This document shows positions 42,880-50,913 of a stretch of DNA of 64,000 nt, in pieces; the first letter of the stretch is position 1, and the number at the start of each line of letters is the position of its first letter. Both the position numbers and the translations under genes were made by a program. The notes under the pieces were generated by a model. The model saw only the letters and a program-made list of their open reading frames with translations. It did not search any database and was not told where the DNA came from. The DNA comes from Ruminococcus sp. NK3A76 (GTDB taxonomy: Bacteria > Bacillota > Clostridia > Oscillospirales > Ruminococcaceae). The stretch lies in contig NZ_JMMA01000002.1 in the NCBI RefSeq assembly GCF_000686125.1, forward strand, positions 372,001-436,000. The letters run 5' to 3'.

Positions 42880-43671
42880 TTGCTGATAGATGTTCATGTT
42901 CATGCGTTCAATGAGAAGATCGCTGCCAAAGCGCTCGATGCTCTTGCAGGCTATTCGGGGCTTACACCTCTGACAGACGGCACGGTGGGGGATACTTTTG
43001 CTAAGCTCGATGAATGGGGCGTTGATAAGGCGGCAATACTATCTATAGCTACCAAGCCGACCCAGCAGAGGATAATAAACGGCTGGGCGGAAACAATAAA
43101 AAGCGACAGGCTGCTGCCCTTTGGCAGTATACACCCCGACGCTCCGGACTGCCTGGAGGAGCTTGAAAGGATAAAGGCCGCAGGGCTCTACGGCATAAAG
43201 CTGCACCCCGACTATCAGGGCTTCAGGATAGACGAGGAAAGGCTTTTCCCGATATATGAGCAGTGCGCAAGGCTCTCGCTGCCGGTGATACTGCATTCGG
43301 GGTTTGATTACTATTCGCCTGATGAGATACACTGCACACCCGAGCGTGCGCTCAGGGTGATAGGCAGGGTAAAGGGCTTAAAGCTCATTCTGGCGCACCT
43401 CGGTGCAAACAGAATGTGGCAGCAGGTCTTTGATACCATCGCAGGGGCAGACGGTGAGGTGTATTTTGACACATCATTTACTGAGGAATGCCCCGACGAG
43501 CTTATGGAAAAGATAATACTTAAGCACGGCGCTGACAGAGTGCTCTTTGCAAGCGACTGCCCGTGGGCGAGGTCTTGCGATATTGCAGAGAAGATAGAGC
43601 GCCTTGCTCTTACTGACGATATGAAAGAAAAGATATTCCATTTGAATGCCGAGAGGCTTCTCGGCTTGTGA
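42880..43671 (+). CDS. Amidohydrolase-superfamily metal-dependent hydrolase
   Basis: TIM-barrel protein, 263 aa, Amidohydro_2 type. Metal-ligand motifs are in order: DVHVHAF near the N-terminus, the Lys-containing GIKLHPDYQGF, VILHSG, LILAHLG and the Asp of ASDCPWA near the end. The substrate is unknown; relatives include 2-pyrone-dicarboxylate and uronate-type hydrolases and decarboxylases. Start is TTG at 42880 with AAAGGTG 8 bases before it. It is followed 15 bases later by a lipoprotein gene, probably in the same transcript. Confidence 0.87.
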   Translation: MLIDVHVHAFNEKIAAKALDALAGYSGLTPLTDGTVGDTFAKLDEWGVDKAAILSIATKPTQQRIINGWAETIKSDRLLPFGSIHPDAPDCLEELERIKAAGLYGIKLHPDYQGFRIDEERLFPIYEQCARLSLPVILHSGFDYYSPDEIHCTPERALRVIGRVKGLKLILAHLGANRMWQQVFDTIAGADGEVYFDTSFTEECPDELMEKIILKHGADRVLFASDCPWARSCDIAEKIERLALTDDMKEKIFHLNAERLLGL

Positions 43672-43686
43672 CAGGAGGAGATATCT

Positions 43687-44268
43687 GTGAAAAGAAGACT
43701 GATGATGATAGCTTCTGCTGCTGCGGCAGCTGTTGTGCTCTCGGGGTGCAGCCTTTTCCTGTATGACGATGAGAGCAGCTCGACAAGCTATCAGACGACC
43801 GTGAAAACCGAGAAAAACAGAGCCACCACCACGAACAAGATATACATCGTGGAGGAGGACGAGGAGTACACCACCACCTCGAAAAAGAACGGCAGCGAGG
43901 ATATCGACCCGGATTCCCTTGAAAGAGTGTCTGTAGGCACTACCAAGAAGAAGGATACCGACAAGGATATCGTGCTAACGACTACTACCACGGCAAAGCT
44001 CTCGGAGTATAATACGCTCCAGCTGCCTAAAAACAACGAGTATTTCGATATAACCAAGCAGTACCGCATATCAAAGGACACAGAGCTCAGATACGGGCCG
44101 TCTGATGAATATACCTCACAGGTGAGCCTGCGTCAGGGCGATTCGCTGTCCTGCTACGGCAAGAGCGGCAAGTGGTATTATGCTTTGTATGATAATAACA
44201 CTTATGGCTGGGTGCATGAGTCTGCACTTGAAGGAATTGCCAAAAAAACCACCAAGAAGAAAAATTAA
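43687..44268 (+). CDS. SH3-domain lipoprotein with Thr-rich linker
   Basis: Product of 193 aa. Lipobox LSGC (Cys21), then a 90-residue linker rich in Thr, Ser and Lys (TTTTTAK, TTKKK), then a bacterial SH3-like domain (about 118-185; YRISKDTELRYGPSDEYTSQVSLRQGDSL... and NTYGWVHESALEG). Bacterial SH3 domains usually bind peptidoglycan peptides, so the protein likely tethers to the cell wall. Start is GTG at 43687 after AGGAGGAG. The end is basic (KKTTKKKN). Confidence 0.85.
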   Translation: MKRRLMMIASAAAAAVVLSGCSLFLYDDESSSTSYQTTVKTEKNRATTTNKIYIVEEDEEYTTTSKKNGSEDIDPDSLERVSVGTTKKKDTDKDIVLTTTTTAKLSEYNTLQLPKNNEYFDITKQYRISKDTELRYGPSDEYTSQVSLRQGDSLSCYGKSGKWYYALYDNNTYGWVHESALEGIAKKTTKKKN

Positions 44269-44280
44269 ACGTTTGAGCTA

Positions 44281-44309
44281 TTGACATTGTACCTTGTAGG
44301 TGGTATAAT
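44281..44309 (+). promoter_or_regulatory. Promoter of the tyrosine-kinase pair
   Basis: TTGACA, 17 bases, TATAAT: perfect consensus, about 52 bases before the start. Confidence 0.9.
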
Positions 44310-44361
44310 AATTGGGTATGGTGTTTTTATTGACAATATAATAGTAAGGAGACAAAAATAA

Positions 44362-45132
44362 ATGGATGAGTCAACCAAGGAAATTGACCTTGCCGAGCTT
44401 TTAGGGGAATTGCTTAAAAGGATAAAGTTCATTATCCTTATCTCCGTAATTATCGGCGCACTGGCTTTTGCCTATGCAAAGTTCGTTCTTCCGCTTCAGT
44501 ACAGTTCAAGTATCTCGATGTATGTCAAGAACTCTGACAACGCTTCAGAGCAGGTCGCGCTGGGTGATATCAATGCATCTAAGAGCCTTGTTTCAACATA
44601 TATAGTTATTCTTCAGAATGATGCAGTTATTGATAAGATAGGCGATGCTATACTTAAAGAATACGGCGCAGATGACCTTTCTGATTATCTTTCCATAGCA
44701 TATGACGACAACGATAAGCCCTATGTGGTGACATCTTCCCTGAGAAACTGCATAAAGCTCACAGCAGAGCAGGATACTGAGGTGCTCCTCATATCTGTTA
44801 CTACAAAGAGCGCAGCGCTCAGCGTTTCGATATGCAACGCTATGGAGCAGATAGGCCCTGAGGAGATAAAGCGTGTCACACAGGCAGGCTCTGTACAGGT
44901 AATAGGCACTGCCAAGTACCCCAACAGCCCCTCCGGCCCGAATGTAAGAAGATATACACTTATAGGCATAGTTTTAGGCTTTATACTTTCCGCAGGCATC
45001 GTTATCGTTAGAAAGATGCTCGATACAACGATCCGTACAGGTGACGATATCAAGACGAGGTTCGATTATCCTATCCTCGCTGAGATACCCGATATCGAGG
45101 CAAAGGAGACCAAGGGAGGGTATTATAAGTAA
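44362..45132 (+). CDS. Polysaccharide co-polymerase / tyrosine-kinase modulator (Wzz family)
   Basis: Product of 256 aa: two membrane helices (about 26-46 and 201-221) flanking an extracellular domain, the Wzz/CapA/YveK layout. Before the second helix is the proline motif PNSPSGPNVRR, typical of the family. A short cytoplasmic tail ends KGGYYK and would contact the kinase encoded next; the genes overlap by one base (TAATG). Such proteins set chain length in capsule or exopolysaccharide export. No glycosyltransferase or flippase genes are in the window. Confidence 0.9.
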   Translation: MDESTKEIDLAELLGELLKRIKFIILISVIIGALAFAYAKFVLPLQYSSSISMYVKNSDNASEQVALGDINASKSLVSTYIVILQNDAVIDKIGDAILKEYGADDLSDYLSIAYDDNDKPYVVTSSLRNCIKLTAEQDTEVLLISVTTKSAALSVSICNAMEQIGPEEIKRVTQAGSVQVIGTAKYPNSPSGPNVRRYTLIGIVLGFILSAGIVIVRKMLDTTIRTGDDIKTRFDYPILAEIPDIEAKETKGGYYK

Positions 45133-45899
45133 TGGCATTGTTTAAGAAAAAGCAGAATAATAACTCTAAAAAGAGATTTACACTTTTTGAAGAAAATGTT
45201 CCCTTCCAGGTAACTGAGGCTTATAAGACCTTAAGAACAAATATAGTCATGGCTCTCGCAACACAGCGCAGCAAGGTGTTCGCTGTTTCGAGCGCTAATG
45301 CAGGTGAGGGCAAGTCAACAACTGCTGCCAACCTTGCGATAGTTTTCTCGCAGGCAGGCAAGAAGGTGCTGCTGATAGATGCCGATATGAGAAAGCCTGT
45401 TCAGCACAGAGCTTTCAAGTTCAAAAACGATAAGGGTCTTTCGACTCTCCTCGGCGGTATCGACTCGTTCAAGCAGGTGCTCAAATCAAAGACACCTAAC
45501 CTTGATGTTATCACAAGCGGCCCTATACCGCCCAACCCCTCTGAGATGCTCGCATCTGAGAATATGAAGATACTTCTCGACGAGCTGGTAAAGTATTATG
45601 ACTACGTTATCATAGATACTCCGCCTATAAACGTCGTTACCGATACGCTCACACTCAGCCCGAATATCGGCGGTATAGCAATGGTAACACGTTCCGGTGT
45701 CGCTACCTACGATGAGGTGAGCCGTGCAGCTACTTCCATAGAGTTTGCAAACGGCAAGCTGCTGGGCGTTATAGTAACAGCTATTAACGAGGACACAGCT
45801 ACCTACAAGAGAGGCTACTATAAGAAGTACTACAGGCGTGACTACGCTTACAGAGCAAGCAGCTATGACCCGGCTGTCAATAATGCTAACGAAGACTAA
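45132..45899 (+). CDS. Bacterial tyrosine kinase (BY-kinase, CpsD/YwqD type)
   Basis: Product of 255 aa. Walker A ANAGEGKST at 55-63, Walker A' LLIDADMRKP at about 80-89, Walker B VIIDTPP at about 157-163, and a C-terminal tyrosine cluster (GYYKKYYRRDYAYRASSY) that is the autophosphorylation site. Needs the modulator encoded upstream for activity, as in Firmicutes where the two halves are separate proteins. Followed by a strong terminator, so the transcript holds only this pair. Confidence 0.93.
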   Translation: MALFKKKQNNNSKKRFTLFEENVPFQVTEAYKTLRTNIVMALATQRSKVFAVSSANAGEGKSTTAANLAIVFSQAGKKVLLIDADMRKPVQHRAFKFKNDKGLSTLLGGIDSFKQVLKSKTPNLDVITSGPIPPNPSEMLASENMKILLDELVKYYDYVIIDTPPINVVTDTLTLSPNIGGIAMVTRSGVATYDEVSRAATSIEFANGKLLGVIVTAINEDTATYKRGYYKKYYRRDYAYRASSYDPAVNNANED

Positions 45900-45906
45900 A
45901 AGAAAC

Positions 45907-45940
45907 ATATCCGCAGATACCACATCTGCGGATATTTTGC
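45907..45940 (+). terminator. Terminator of the tyrosine-kinase pair
   Basis: ATATCCGCAGAT / ATCTGCGGATAT, a perfect 12-bp stem, then TTT. Confidence 0.82.
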
Positions 45941-46005
45941 AACACTGCGCAAAGACCGCCTAACGGCTTCGTGCGGAATTGCTTTAAAATGAAAGGACGG
46001 TAGTT

Positions 46006-46662
46006 ATGACTTACAAGGAAGAATTTATCAAGTTCATGGTAGACAGCGGCGTGCTGACGTTCGGCGAGTTCACACTCAAAAGCGGCAGAAAGGCACCTTA
46101 CTTCATCAACTGCGGCAATTACAAGACAGGCGCACAGCTCTCACGCTTAGGCGGCTTCTATGCTGACTGCATAAAGGAGAACGGCATCGAGGCTGAGACA
46201 CTTTTCGGCCCTGCATACAAGGGCATACCGCTCGCTGTTGCAGCTGTTACATCGCTTGCTGACAAGTACGGCATCGACTGCTGCTACTGCTTCGACAGAA
46301 AGGAAGCAAAGGATCACGGCGAGGGCGGAATGTTTGTAGGCAAGAAGCTTGAAGACGGTGAGAAGGTAGTTATCATAGATGACGTTATGACCTCCGGCAA
46401 GGCGCTCAGAGAGAGCCTTCCCAAGCTCAAGAGTGCAGCTGATGTGAATGTTACGGCTATGGTCATCACAGTTGACAGAATGGAGAAGTCGCTCGACGGC
46501 GAGCTCTCGGCTGTAGAGCAGGCTTATAAGGACTTCGGCGTGAAGGTATACTCTATAGTAAACATTAATGACATAATCAAGGCCATCGAGGACGGCATCG
46601 TGCCCGGTACAGAGTATCTCGAAAGCATGAAGGAGTACAGAAAAATGTACGGCGTTGGCTGA
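46006..46662 (+). CDS. pyrE: Orotate phosphoribosyltransferase
   Basis: Converts orotate and PRPP to orotidine monophosphate in pyrimidine synthesis. Product of 218 aa with FTLKSGRKAPYFINCGNY at the N-terminus, the PRPP loop VVIIDDVMTSGKAL, and FGPAYKGIPLA. AAAGGACG precedes ATG at 46006. It is away from other pyr genes (carB is 30 kb distant). No clear promoter or PyrR-type attenuator was found in the 66 bases after the upstream terminator. A long imperfect hairpin (CCGCAAAA / TTTTGCGG, 46687-46756) followed by GGGTTTTTT may terminate it. Confidence 0.95.
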   Translation: MTYKEEFIKFMVDSGVLTFGEFTLKSGRKAPYFINCGNYKTGAQLSRLGGFYADCIKENGIEAETLFGPAYKGIPLAVAAVTSLADKYGIDCCYCFDRKEAKDHGEGGMFVGKKLEDGEKVVIIDDVMTSGKALRESLPKLKSAADVNVTAMVITVDRMEKSLDGELSAVEQAYKDFGVKVYSIVNINDIIKAIEDGIVPGTEYLESMKEYRKMYGVG

Positions 46663-46756
46663 TATCGGAGAGGAAACAAAAAACTCGCCGCAAAAACACA
46701 AGCGATTGTGGTCGGTGTGTGATAGAATACGGCATATTTTGCGGTCGGGGGTTTTT

Positions 46757-46784
46757 TGTAACTAAATTGTAGTAAAATGTAATT
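46757..46784 (+). promoter_or_regulatory. Three phased WalR-type half-sites
   Basis: TGTAAC-N5-TGTAGT-N5-TGTAAT: half-sites 11 bases apart, ending 9 bases before the -35 box of the candidate sRNA promoter. The middle half-site has G in place of A at position 5. Confidence 0.35.
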
Positions 46785-46793
46785 TCTTTGTTG

Positions 46794-46822
46794 TTGTTAT
46801 TTACAAAGTAATGGTATATAAT
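46794..46822 (+). promoter_or_regulatory. Promoter with no downstream gene
   Basis: TTGTTA, 17 bases, TATAAT. The next gene has its own promoter at 46959, past a terminator, so this promoter appears to drive a short RNA. Confidence 0.65.
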
Positions 46823-46828
46823 ATTATA

Positions 46829-46946
46829 TGTAGAGCAAAGAAAGAAAAGAATGAAAAACTAAGTGACAAACTCCTTAGCTCATTTCATCCTCTCCAAAAT
46901 TTTTACACAAACAAAGGGCAGCTGATAAGGCTGCCCTTTCGTTTTG
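46829..46946 (+). ncRNA. Candidate small RNA between pyrE and pepF
   Basis: About 118 bases from the expected start to the T-run. It holds no ORF beyond three codons. Contents: a purine-rich 5' part, a small stem CTAAG / CTTAG, an unpaired pyrimidine stretch TCATCCTCTCC that is complementary to ribosome binding sites, and a terminator stem AAAGGGCAGC / GCTGCCCTTT with TTTT. That layout is common for regulatory RNAs that block translation. Confidence 0.5.
46913..46945 (+). terminator. Terminator of the candidate small RNA
   Basis: AAAGGGCAGC / GCTGCCCTTT, 10-bp perfect stem, loop TGATAAG, then CGTTTT. Confidence 0.85.
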
Positions 46947-46958
46947 CCTTTCTCCCTC

Positions 46959-46987
46959 TTGATAAATGCATCAAAATAGTGTATAAT
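46959..46987 (+). promoter_or_regulatory. Promoter of pepF
   Basis: TTGATA, 17 bases, TATAAT. Confidence 0.82.
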
Positions 46988-47023
46988 ATACATATCGTAT
47001 TTACAGAAAGGACGATACTGAAT

Positions 47024-48823
47024 ATGTCAGAGCAGAGAATACCCAAAAGAAGTGAAGTTGATAAGGCCTATACATGGGCGATAGAGGATATATACCCCTC
47101 CGACAAGGCGTGGGCGGCAGACCTTGCAAAGCTAAAAGCCGTGCCGGCAAAACTCATGACCTACAAGGGCAGGCTCTCCGAGAGCGGAGATACGCTGCTT
47201 GGATTTTTGCAGCTTTCAGATGAGATATCGGTGCTCGTTGACAGCCTTGCAAACTACGCACAGCGCAAGAGCGACGAGGACACGGCAGTTGCAGTATATC
47301 AGGCCATGACAGGCCAGCTTATGAGCACCTATGTTGAGATAAACTCAGCAGGCAGCTTTGAAACGCCTGAGCTTATTGCAATAAGTGACGAGAGAATGGC
47401 AGAGCTTTACAAGGAGCAGCCGGCTCTCGAGCTTTACAGGCTCAATTTAGACCGCATAAGGCGCAAGAAGGCGCACGTTCTCACAGAGGCCGAGGAAAAG
47501 ATAATGGCGCTCGCAGGGGACGCTATGAGCACGCCTGAGAATATCTTCTCGATGTTCTCTGATGCTGACCTTAAGTTCCCGGACGCTGTAGATAAAGACG
47601 GCAGCGCTCATCAGGTGACACACGGCAGCTATTCGCCGCTGATGATGCAGTCTGACAGAGAGCTTAGAAAGTCTGCCTTTGAGTCGATGTACCACACATA
47701 TGATAAGTTCCGCAACACTATGGCTGCGACCCTTTCGGCGCAGATAAAGAGCGTGCAGTTCTATGCAAAGGCAAGGAAGTACGACTCCTCGCTCCAGGCA
47801 GCGCTTGATGCGAACGAGGTGCCTGTCGAGGTGTACACAAACCTCATTCAGGCGGTGCATGACAATATGCACTATATGTATGACTATGTGGCACTCCGCA
47901 AGAAGCTGCTGGGCGTTGACGAGCTGCATTTTTACGACCTCTATGCGCACATGGTATCAGATGTCGAGATGAAGATAACCTTTGAAGAGGCCAAGGAGAC
48001 TGTTCTCAAAGCACTTGCTCCTATGGGCGAGGATTACCTTAAGATAATGCGTGAGGGCTTTGAAAACCGCTGGATAGACGTATATGAGAACGAGGGCAAG
48101 GCAAGCGGCGCATACTCGGCAGGCGCAAGGGTTCACCCCTTTGTAATGCTCAACCACAAGGACACGCTCAACTGTATGTTCACCCTTGCTCATGAAATGG
48201 GTCATGCTATCCATTCTTATCTCTCAAACAAGAACCAGCCGGTAGCCTACAGCGACTATGTGATATTCGTAGCAGAGGTGGCTTCTACCTGCAACGAGGC
48301 GCTGCTTATGCAGTATCTTCTCAAGACCACCGAGGACAAGAAGCAGAAGGCATACCTTATAAACTACTTCTTAGAGCAGTTCCGCACGACACTTTACAGG
48401 CAGACGATGTTTGCAGAGTTCGAGCTTAAGATAAACGAGCTTGTTTCGCAGGGCGAGAGCCTGACAGCGGACGGATTGTGCGAGATATACAGAGAGCTCA
48501 ACAAGCTCTACTTCGGCGACGGCATAGTGCTCGATGACGAGATAGCTCTTGAATGGGCGAGGATACCGCATTTCTACTACAACTACTATGTTTACCAGTA
48601 CGCCACGGGCTACAGCGCAGCGATAGCACTCTCGACAAGGATACTCAGAGAGGGCGAGGGCGCTGTGAAGGACTACATCGGCTTCCTCTCGGGCGGCTGC
48701 TCGAAAACGCCCATAGAGCTTTTAAAGGACGCAGGCGTTGACATGGCGACCGCACAGCCGATAAACGATGCCCTTAAGCTCTTCGGCGAGCTGATAGGCC
48801 AGATGGACGAGCTGATGAAATAA
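47024..48823 (+). CDS. pepF: Oligoendopeptidase F
   Basis: Cytoplasmic zinc metallopeptidase of family M3 that cleaves short peptides, 599 aa. The zinc motif HEMGH is at residues 390-394, with the third ligand Glu in VAEVASTCNEALL about 25 residues on, as in M3B. The N-terminal oligoendopeptidase-F domain (residues about 100-180) and MEKI-type helical region fit the usual architecture. ATG at 47024 follows AGAAAGGACG; in-frame codons further upstream run through the terminator and promoter and are not translated. Confidence 0.95.
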   Translation: MSEQRIPKRSEVDKAYTWAIEDIYPSDKAWAADLAKLKAVPAKLMTYKGRLSESGDTLLGFLQLSDEISVLVDSLANYAQRKSDEDTAVAVYQAMTGQLMSTYVEINSAGSFETPELIAISDERMAELYKEQPALELYRLNLDRIRRKKAHVLTEAEEKIMALAGDAMSTPENIFSMFSDADLKFPDAVDKDGSAHQVTHGSYSPLMMQSDRELRKSAFESMYHTYDKFRNTMAATLSAQIKSVQFYAKARKYDSSLQAALDANEVPVEVYTNLIQAVHDNMHYMYDYVALRKKLLGVDELHFYDLYAHMVSDVEMKITFEEAKETVLKALAPMGEDYLKIMREGFENRWIDVYENEGKASGAYSAGARVHPFVMLNHKDTLNCMFTLAHEMGHAIHSYLSNKNQPVAYSDYVIFVAEVASTCNEALLMQYLLKTTEDKKQKAYLINYFLEQFRTTLYRQTMFAEFELKINELVSQGESLTADGLCEIYRELNKLYFGDGIVLDDEIALEWARIPHFYYNYYVYQYATGYSAAIALSTRILREGEGAVKDYIGFLSGGCSKTPIELLKDAGVDMATAQPINDALKLFGELIGQMDELMK

Positions 48824-48830
48824 TAAAAAC

Positions 48831-48859
48831 AGGCGCTTCTCTGCTAAGAGAGCGCCTTT
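48831..48859 (+). terminator. Terminator of pepF
   Basis: AGGCGCTTCTCT / AGAGAGCGCCT stem with GCTA loop and TTTG. A repeat island starts immediately after. Confidence 0.8.
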
Positions 48860-48861
48860 GT

Positions 48862-49480
48862 CAGTTAATAGTTAATAGTTAACAGTTAACAGTTAAGGTG
48901 TGCGGCGCAGCCGCACGGTATGCCCATTCGGGCGGAGCCGCTGCGCTTAGTGAATAATGAATAGTGAAGAATGAATAGTGAATAGTTGAGGTGCGGCGAA
49001 GCCGCATTTCCGAAGGGTCGAGGTGGCGCATGAGCCGACACGGTCGGCTCGAAAGCCCCTCGTGTACCCCCCTGAGGACGAGAGAGCCGCCTTGAAGGTA
49101 AGCTGCCGTTGCGAAGGGGTGTGGGGGCGACCGCAAAGCCCCCACAATGTACCCTATGGGAGCGAGAGAGCCGCCTTGAAGGAAAGCTGACCCCACTAAT
49201 TAGCTAAAGGACAACGGTTGGCTTATCCTACGCTACGGTAGGGGGGCTTTCGAGCTGTCGCAGACAGCTCATGCGCCACCCCTGCTTCGGCTTCGCCTTC
49301 GCCACCCCCTTCGGGTTCACCCCCCACACGCTGAGTTGAAGACGAATACAGCCCGAATGGGCATCTCGTCGGCGTAAGCCGACACCACAACTGTTACCTG
49401 TTACCTGTTAACTGTTAACTGACCAAGCGGCGCACCTCAATTATGCATTATGCATTGAAAAAGCACCATACCTATTGCCT
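48862..49480. repeat. Repeat island between pepF and the Ig-like protein
   Basis: This 620-bp stretch has no gene. Left end GTTAATAGTTAATAGTTAAC with junction TTAAGGTGTGCGG and GC hairpin, then a second left end of GAATAGTGA type with its own junction (TTGAGGTGCGGC), so two units are nested. The core has CCGAAGGGTCGAGGTGGCGC, GGGGGCGACCGCAAAGCCCCC, then inverse copies (TAGGGGGGCTTTCGAG, GCCACCCCCTTCGGG) and GCCCGAATGGGC. Right end: inverse GTAACAG and GTTAACA units, then a single GCATAAT-type module. Confidence 0.77.
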
Positions 49481-49488
49481 GTTACCTG

Positions 49489-49519
49489 AAAAAAGCGCCT
49501 CCGCCGGAGACGCTTTTTT
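49489..49519 (-). terminator. Terminator of the Ig-like/FN3 protein gene
   Basis: AGCGTCTCCG / CGGAGGCGCT stem with T-run on the minus strand. It also has a T-run on the plus strand, so it may work both ways. Confidence 0.87.
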
Positions 49520-49522
49520 AGC

Positions 49523-50821
49523 TTACTTGACTTTGACGCTCAATACCTTTGAATAAGCGCCGTAGACGTATTTGCCGCTGACCTTCTTGAAGGCTCTTAC
49601 CTTGACGTAGTAGGTGCTGCCCTTGGTGAGCGAGCTTATCGTCGCAGAAGCGGTCTTGTTGCTGTTTATGACCTTCTTCTTGGCTGATGAGAAATTGCTC
49701 GATGTCGAATATATCACCTGATAGCCCTCGCCGGAGGTGTTCTTAGACCATGTGGCCTTCATGCTGCCGCTTGAAGGCGATGTCAGCGTCTTTAGCGTGG
49801 TGGCCTTGGGAACTATCGTGAAGGTCTTTGTTACCGAGCCGCTGTAGTTGCCTGTGCCGGTTATCTTGACAGAGGCTATGCCGATGTTTATGTTGTTGGT
49901 GTAGCTAAGCGTGTAGTCCTTGCCGAGAGTAAGGGTGTTGCTGCCTACCTTGACAGTCGGGGTGGGCTTTATCTTGCTTCCTGTGTAGGGGAATGTAAGG
50001 CTTGAAAATGCCACGTTCGCATTCGCTACAGATGCACGCTTTACCGTGAAGCTGCCCGAAACGGTGCCCTTGTATTTGCCTTTGCCTGTGGCTGTCACAG
50101 TCGCAGTGCCGGTGTTTGTGTTGTTTTTGTAGGAGAGAGTGTAGTCTGTGCCTTCTTTTAAGGTCTTGCTGCCGTATGTTACCTTTGCAGCCGGCTTGCA
50201 GGCCTTGCCTGTGTAGGTGACGCTCTTTTGTGCAGGCTCTATCTTTGCGCTCTTAAGGTCTCTTACTATCTTGCTGTCGTCAAACGAGAGCACAACGCCT
50301 GTTAAGGTGATGCTGTAGTCGTCGCTGTTGCAGTCAAACCATATCCTTGCATACTTGTCATCGTCCTTGAAAAAGCCTGTGGGTTCTTCAAGCGTCACGC
50401 AGTAGTAGCCGTCGGTTATCTTCTCCATTGTCAGCTCTTTGTGAGAAACAGGCTTTAAGTCGTCGCTGTAGACCACCTCGCCGTTGCTGTCGAGCTGATA
50501 GGGAACGAATGACCACTCGTGAGCCACTCTGCCGAAGGTGCTGCTCTCGGTGCCAAGAGAACCTGTGAAGTCTATCTCACCGTTTATGGCCTTTTTAGCC
50601 ACGCTCTCATCCACCCTGAATGTAAATGTCACAGCAGAAACGCCTGTGATATCCGTAACGTTCGGGAAGCCGCCCTTTTCGCCGTCCTCGCCGGTGCCGT
50701 AGATAACAGCGCTTGTGTAATATTTCGAGCGGCTCTGTGTATCTGCCGCAGCGACATCAAAGCAGCCAAGCGTCACAGCCGCAGCCGTTGCAGCCCATAC
50801 TGCCGATAGCTTTTTAAACAT
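49523..50821 (-). CDS. Secreted protein with Ig-like repeats and fibronectin type III domain
   Basis: Product of 432 aa. Signal peptide to about residue 26 (VAAADT). The N-terminal domain (30-190) is a beta-sandwich-like module whose strand pattern VTFTFRVDESV...ITLTGVVLSFDD recalls the surface proteins at 31548-35897. Two tandem repeats of about 75 residues follow (YTGKACKPAAKVTYGSKTLKEGTDYTLSYKNN-type and YTGSKIKPTPTVKVGSNTL-type), the common bacterial surface-protein module with Y-T-G-x-x-x-x-P and G-x-D-Y-x-x-S-Y. The last domain (340-432) is FN3. No membrane anchor, so it is released or held by its repeats. Role unknown. Confidence 0.82.
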   Translation of the reverse strand: MFKKLSAVWAATAAAVTLGCFDVAAADTQSRSKYYTSAVIYGTGEDGEKGGFPNVTDITGVSAVTFTFRVDESVAKKAINGEIDFTGSLGTESSTFGRVAHEWSFVPYQLDSNGEVVYSDDLKPVSHKELTMEKITDGYYCVTLEEPTGFFKDDDKYARIWFDCNSDDYSITLTGVVLSFDDSKIVRDLKSAKIEPAQKSVTYTGKACKPAAKVTYGSKTLKEGTDYTLSYKNNTNTGTATVTATGKGKYKGTVSGSFTVKRASVANANVAFSSLTFPYTGSKIKPTPTVKVGSNTLTLGKDYTLSYTNNINIGIASVKITGTGNYSGSVTKTFTIVPKATTLKTLTSPSSGSMKATWSKNTSGEGYQVIYSTSSNFSSAKKKVINSNKTASATISSLTKGSTYYVKVRAFKKVSGKYVYGAYSKVLSVKVK

Positions 50822-50913
50822 CTGTATCTGTCCTTCCTGTATATACTATACTATATTATAATATATTATAGCACAGACCCCACAGATTGTAAATAGGCAA
50901 TTTGACCTATATT

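Noticed and set aside
46811-47023. An N-terminal extension of pepF by 71 codons
   Set aside because: It would be translated from the sRNA terminator and the pepF promoter, and the family begins at the ATG at 47024 with a ribosome binding site.
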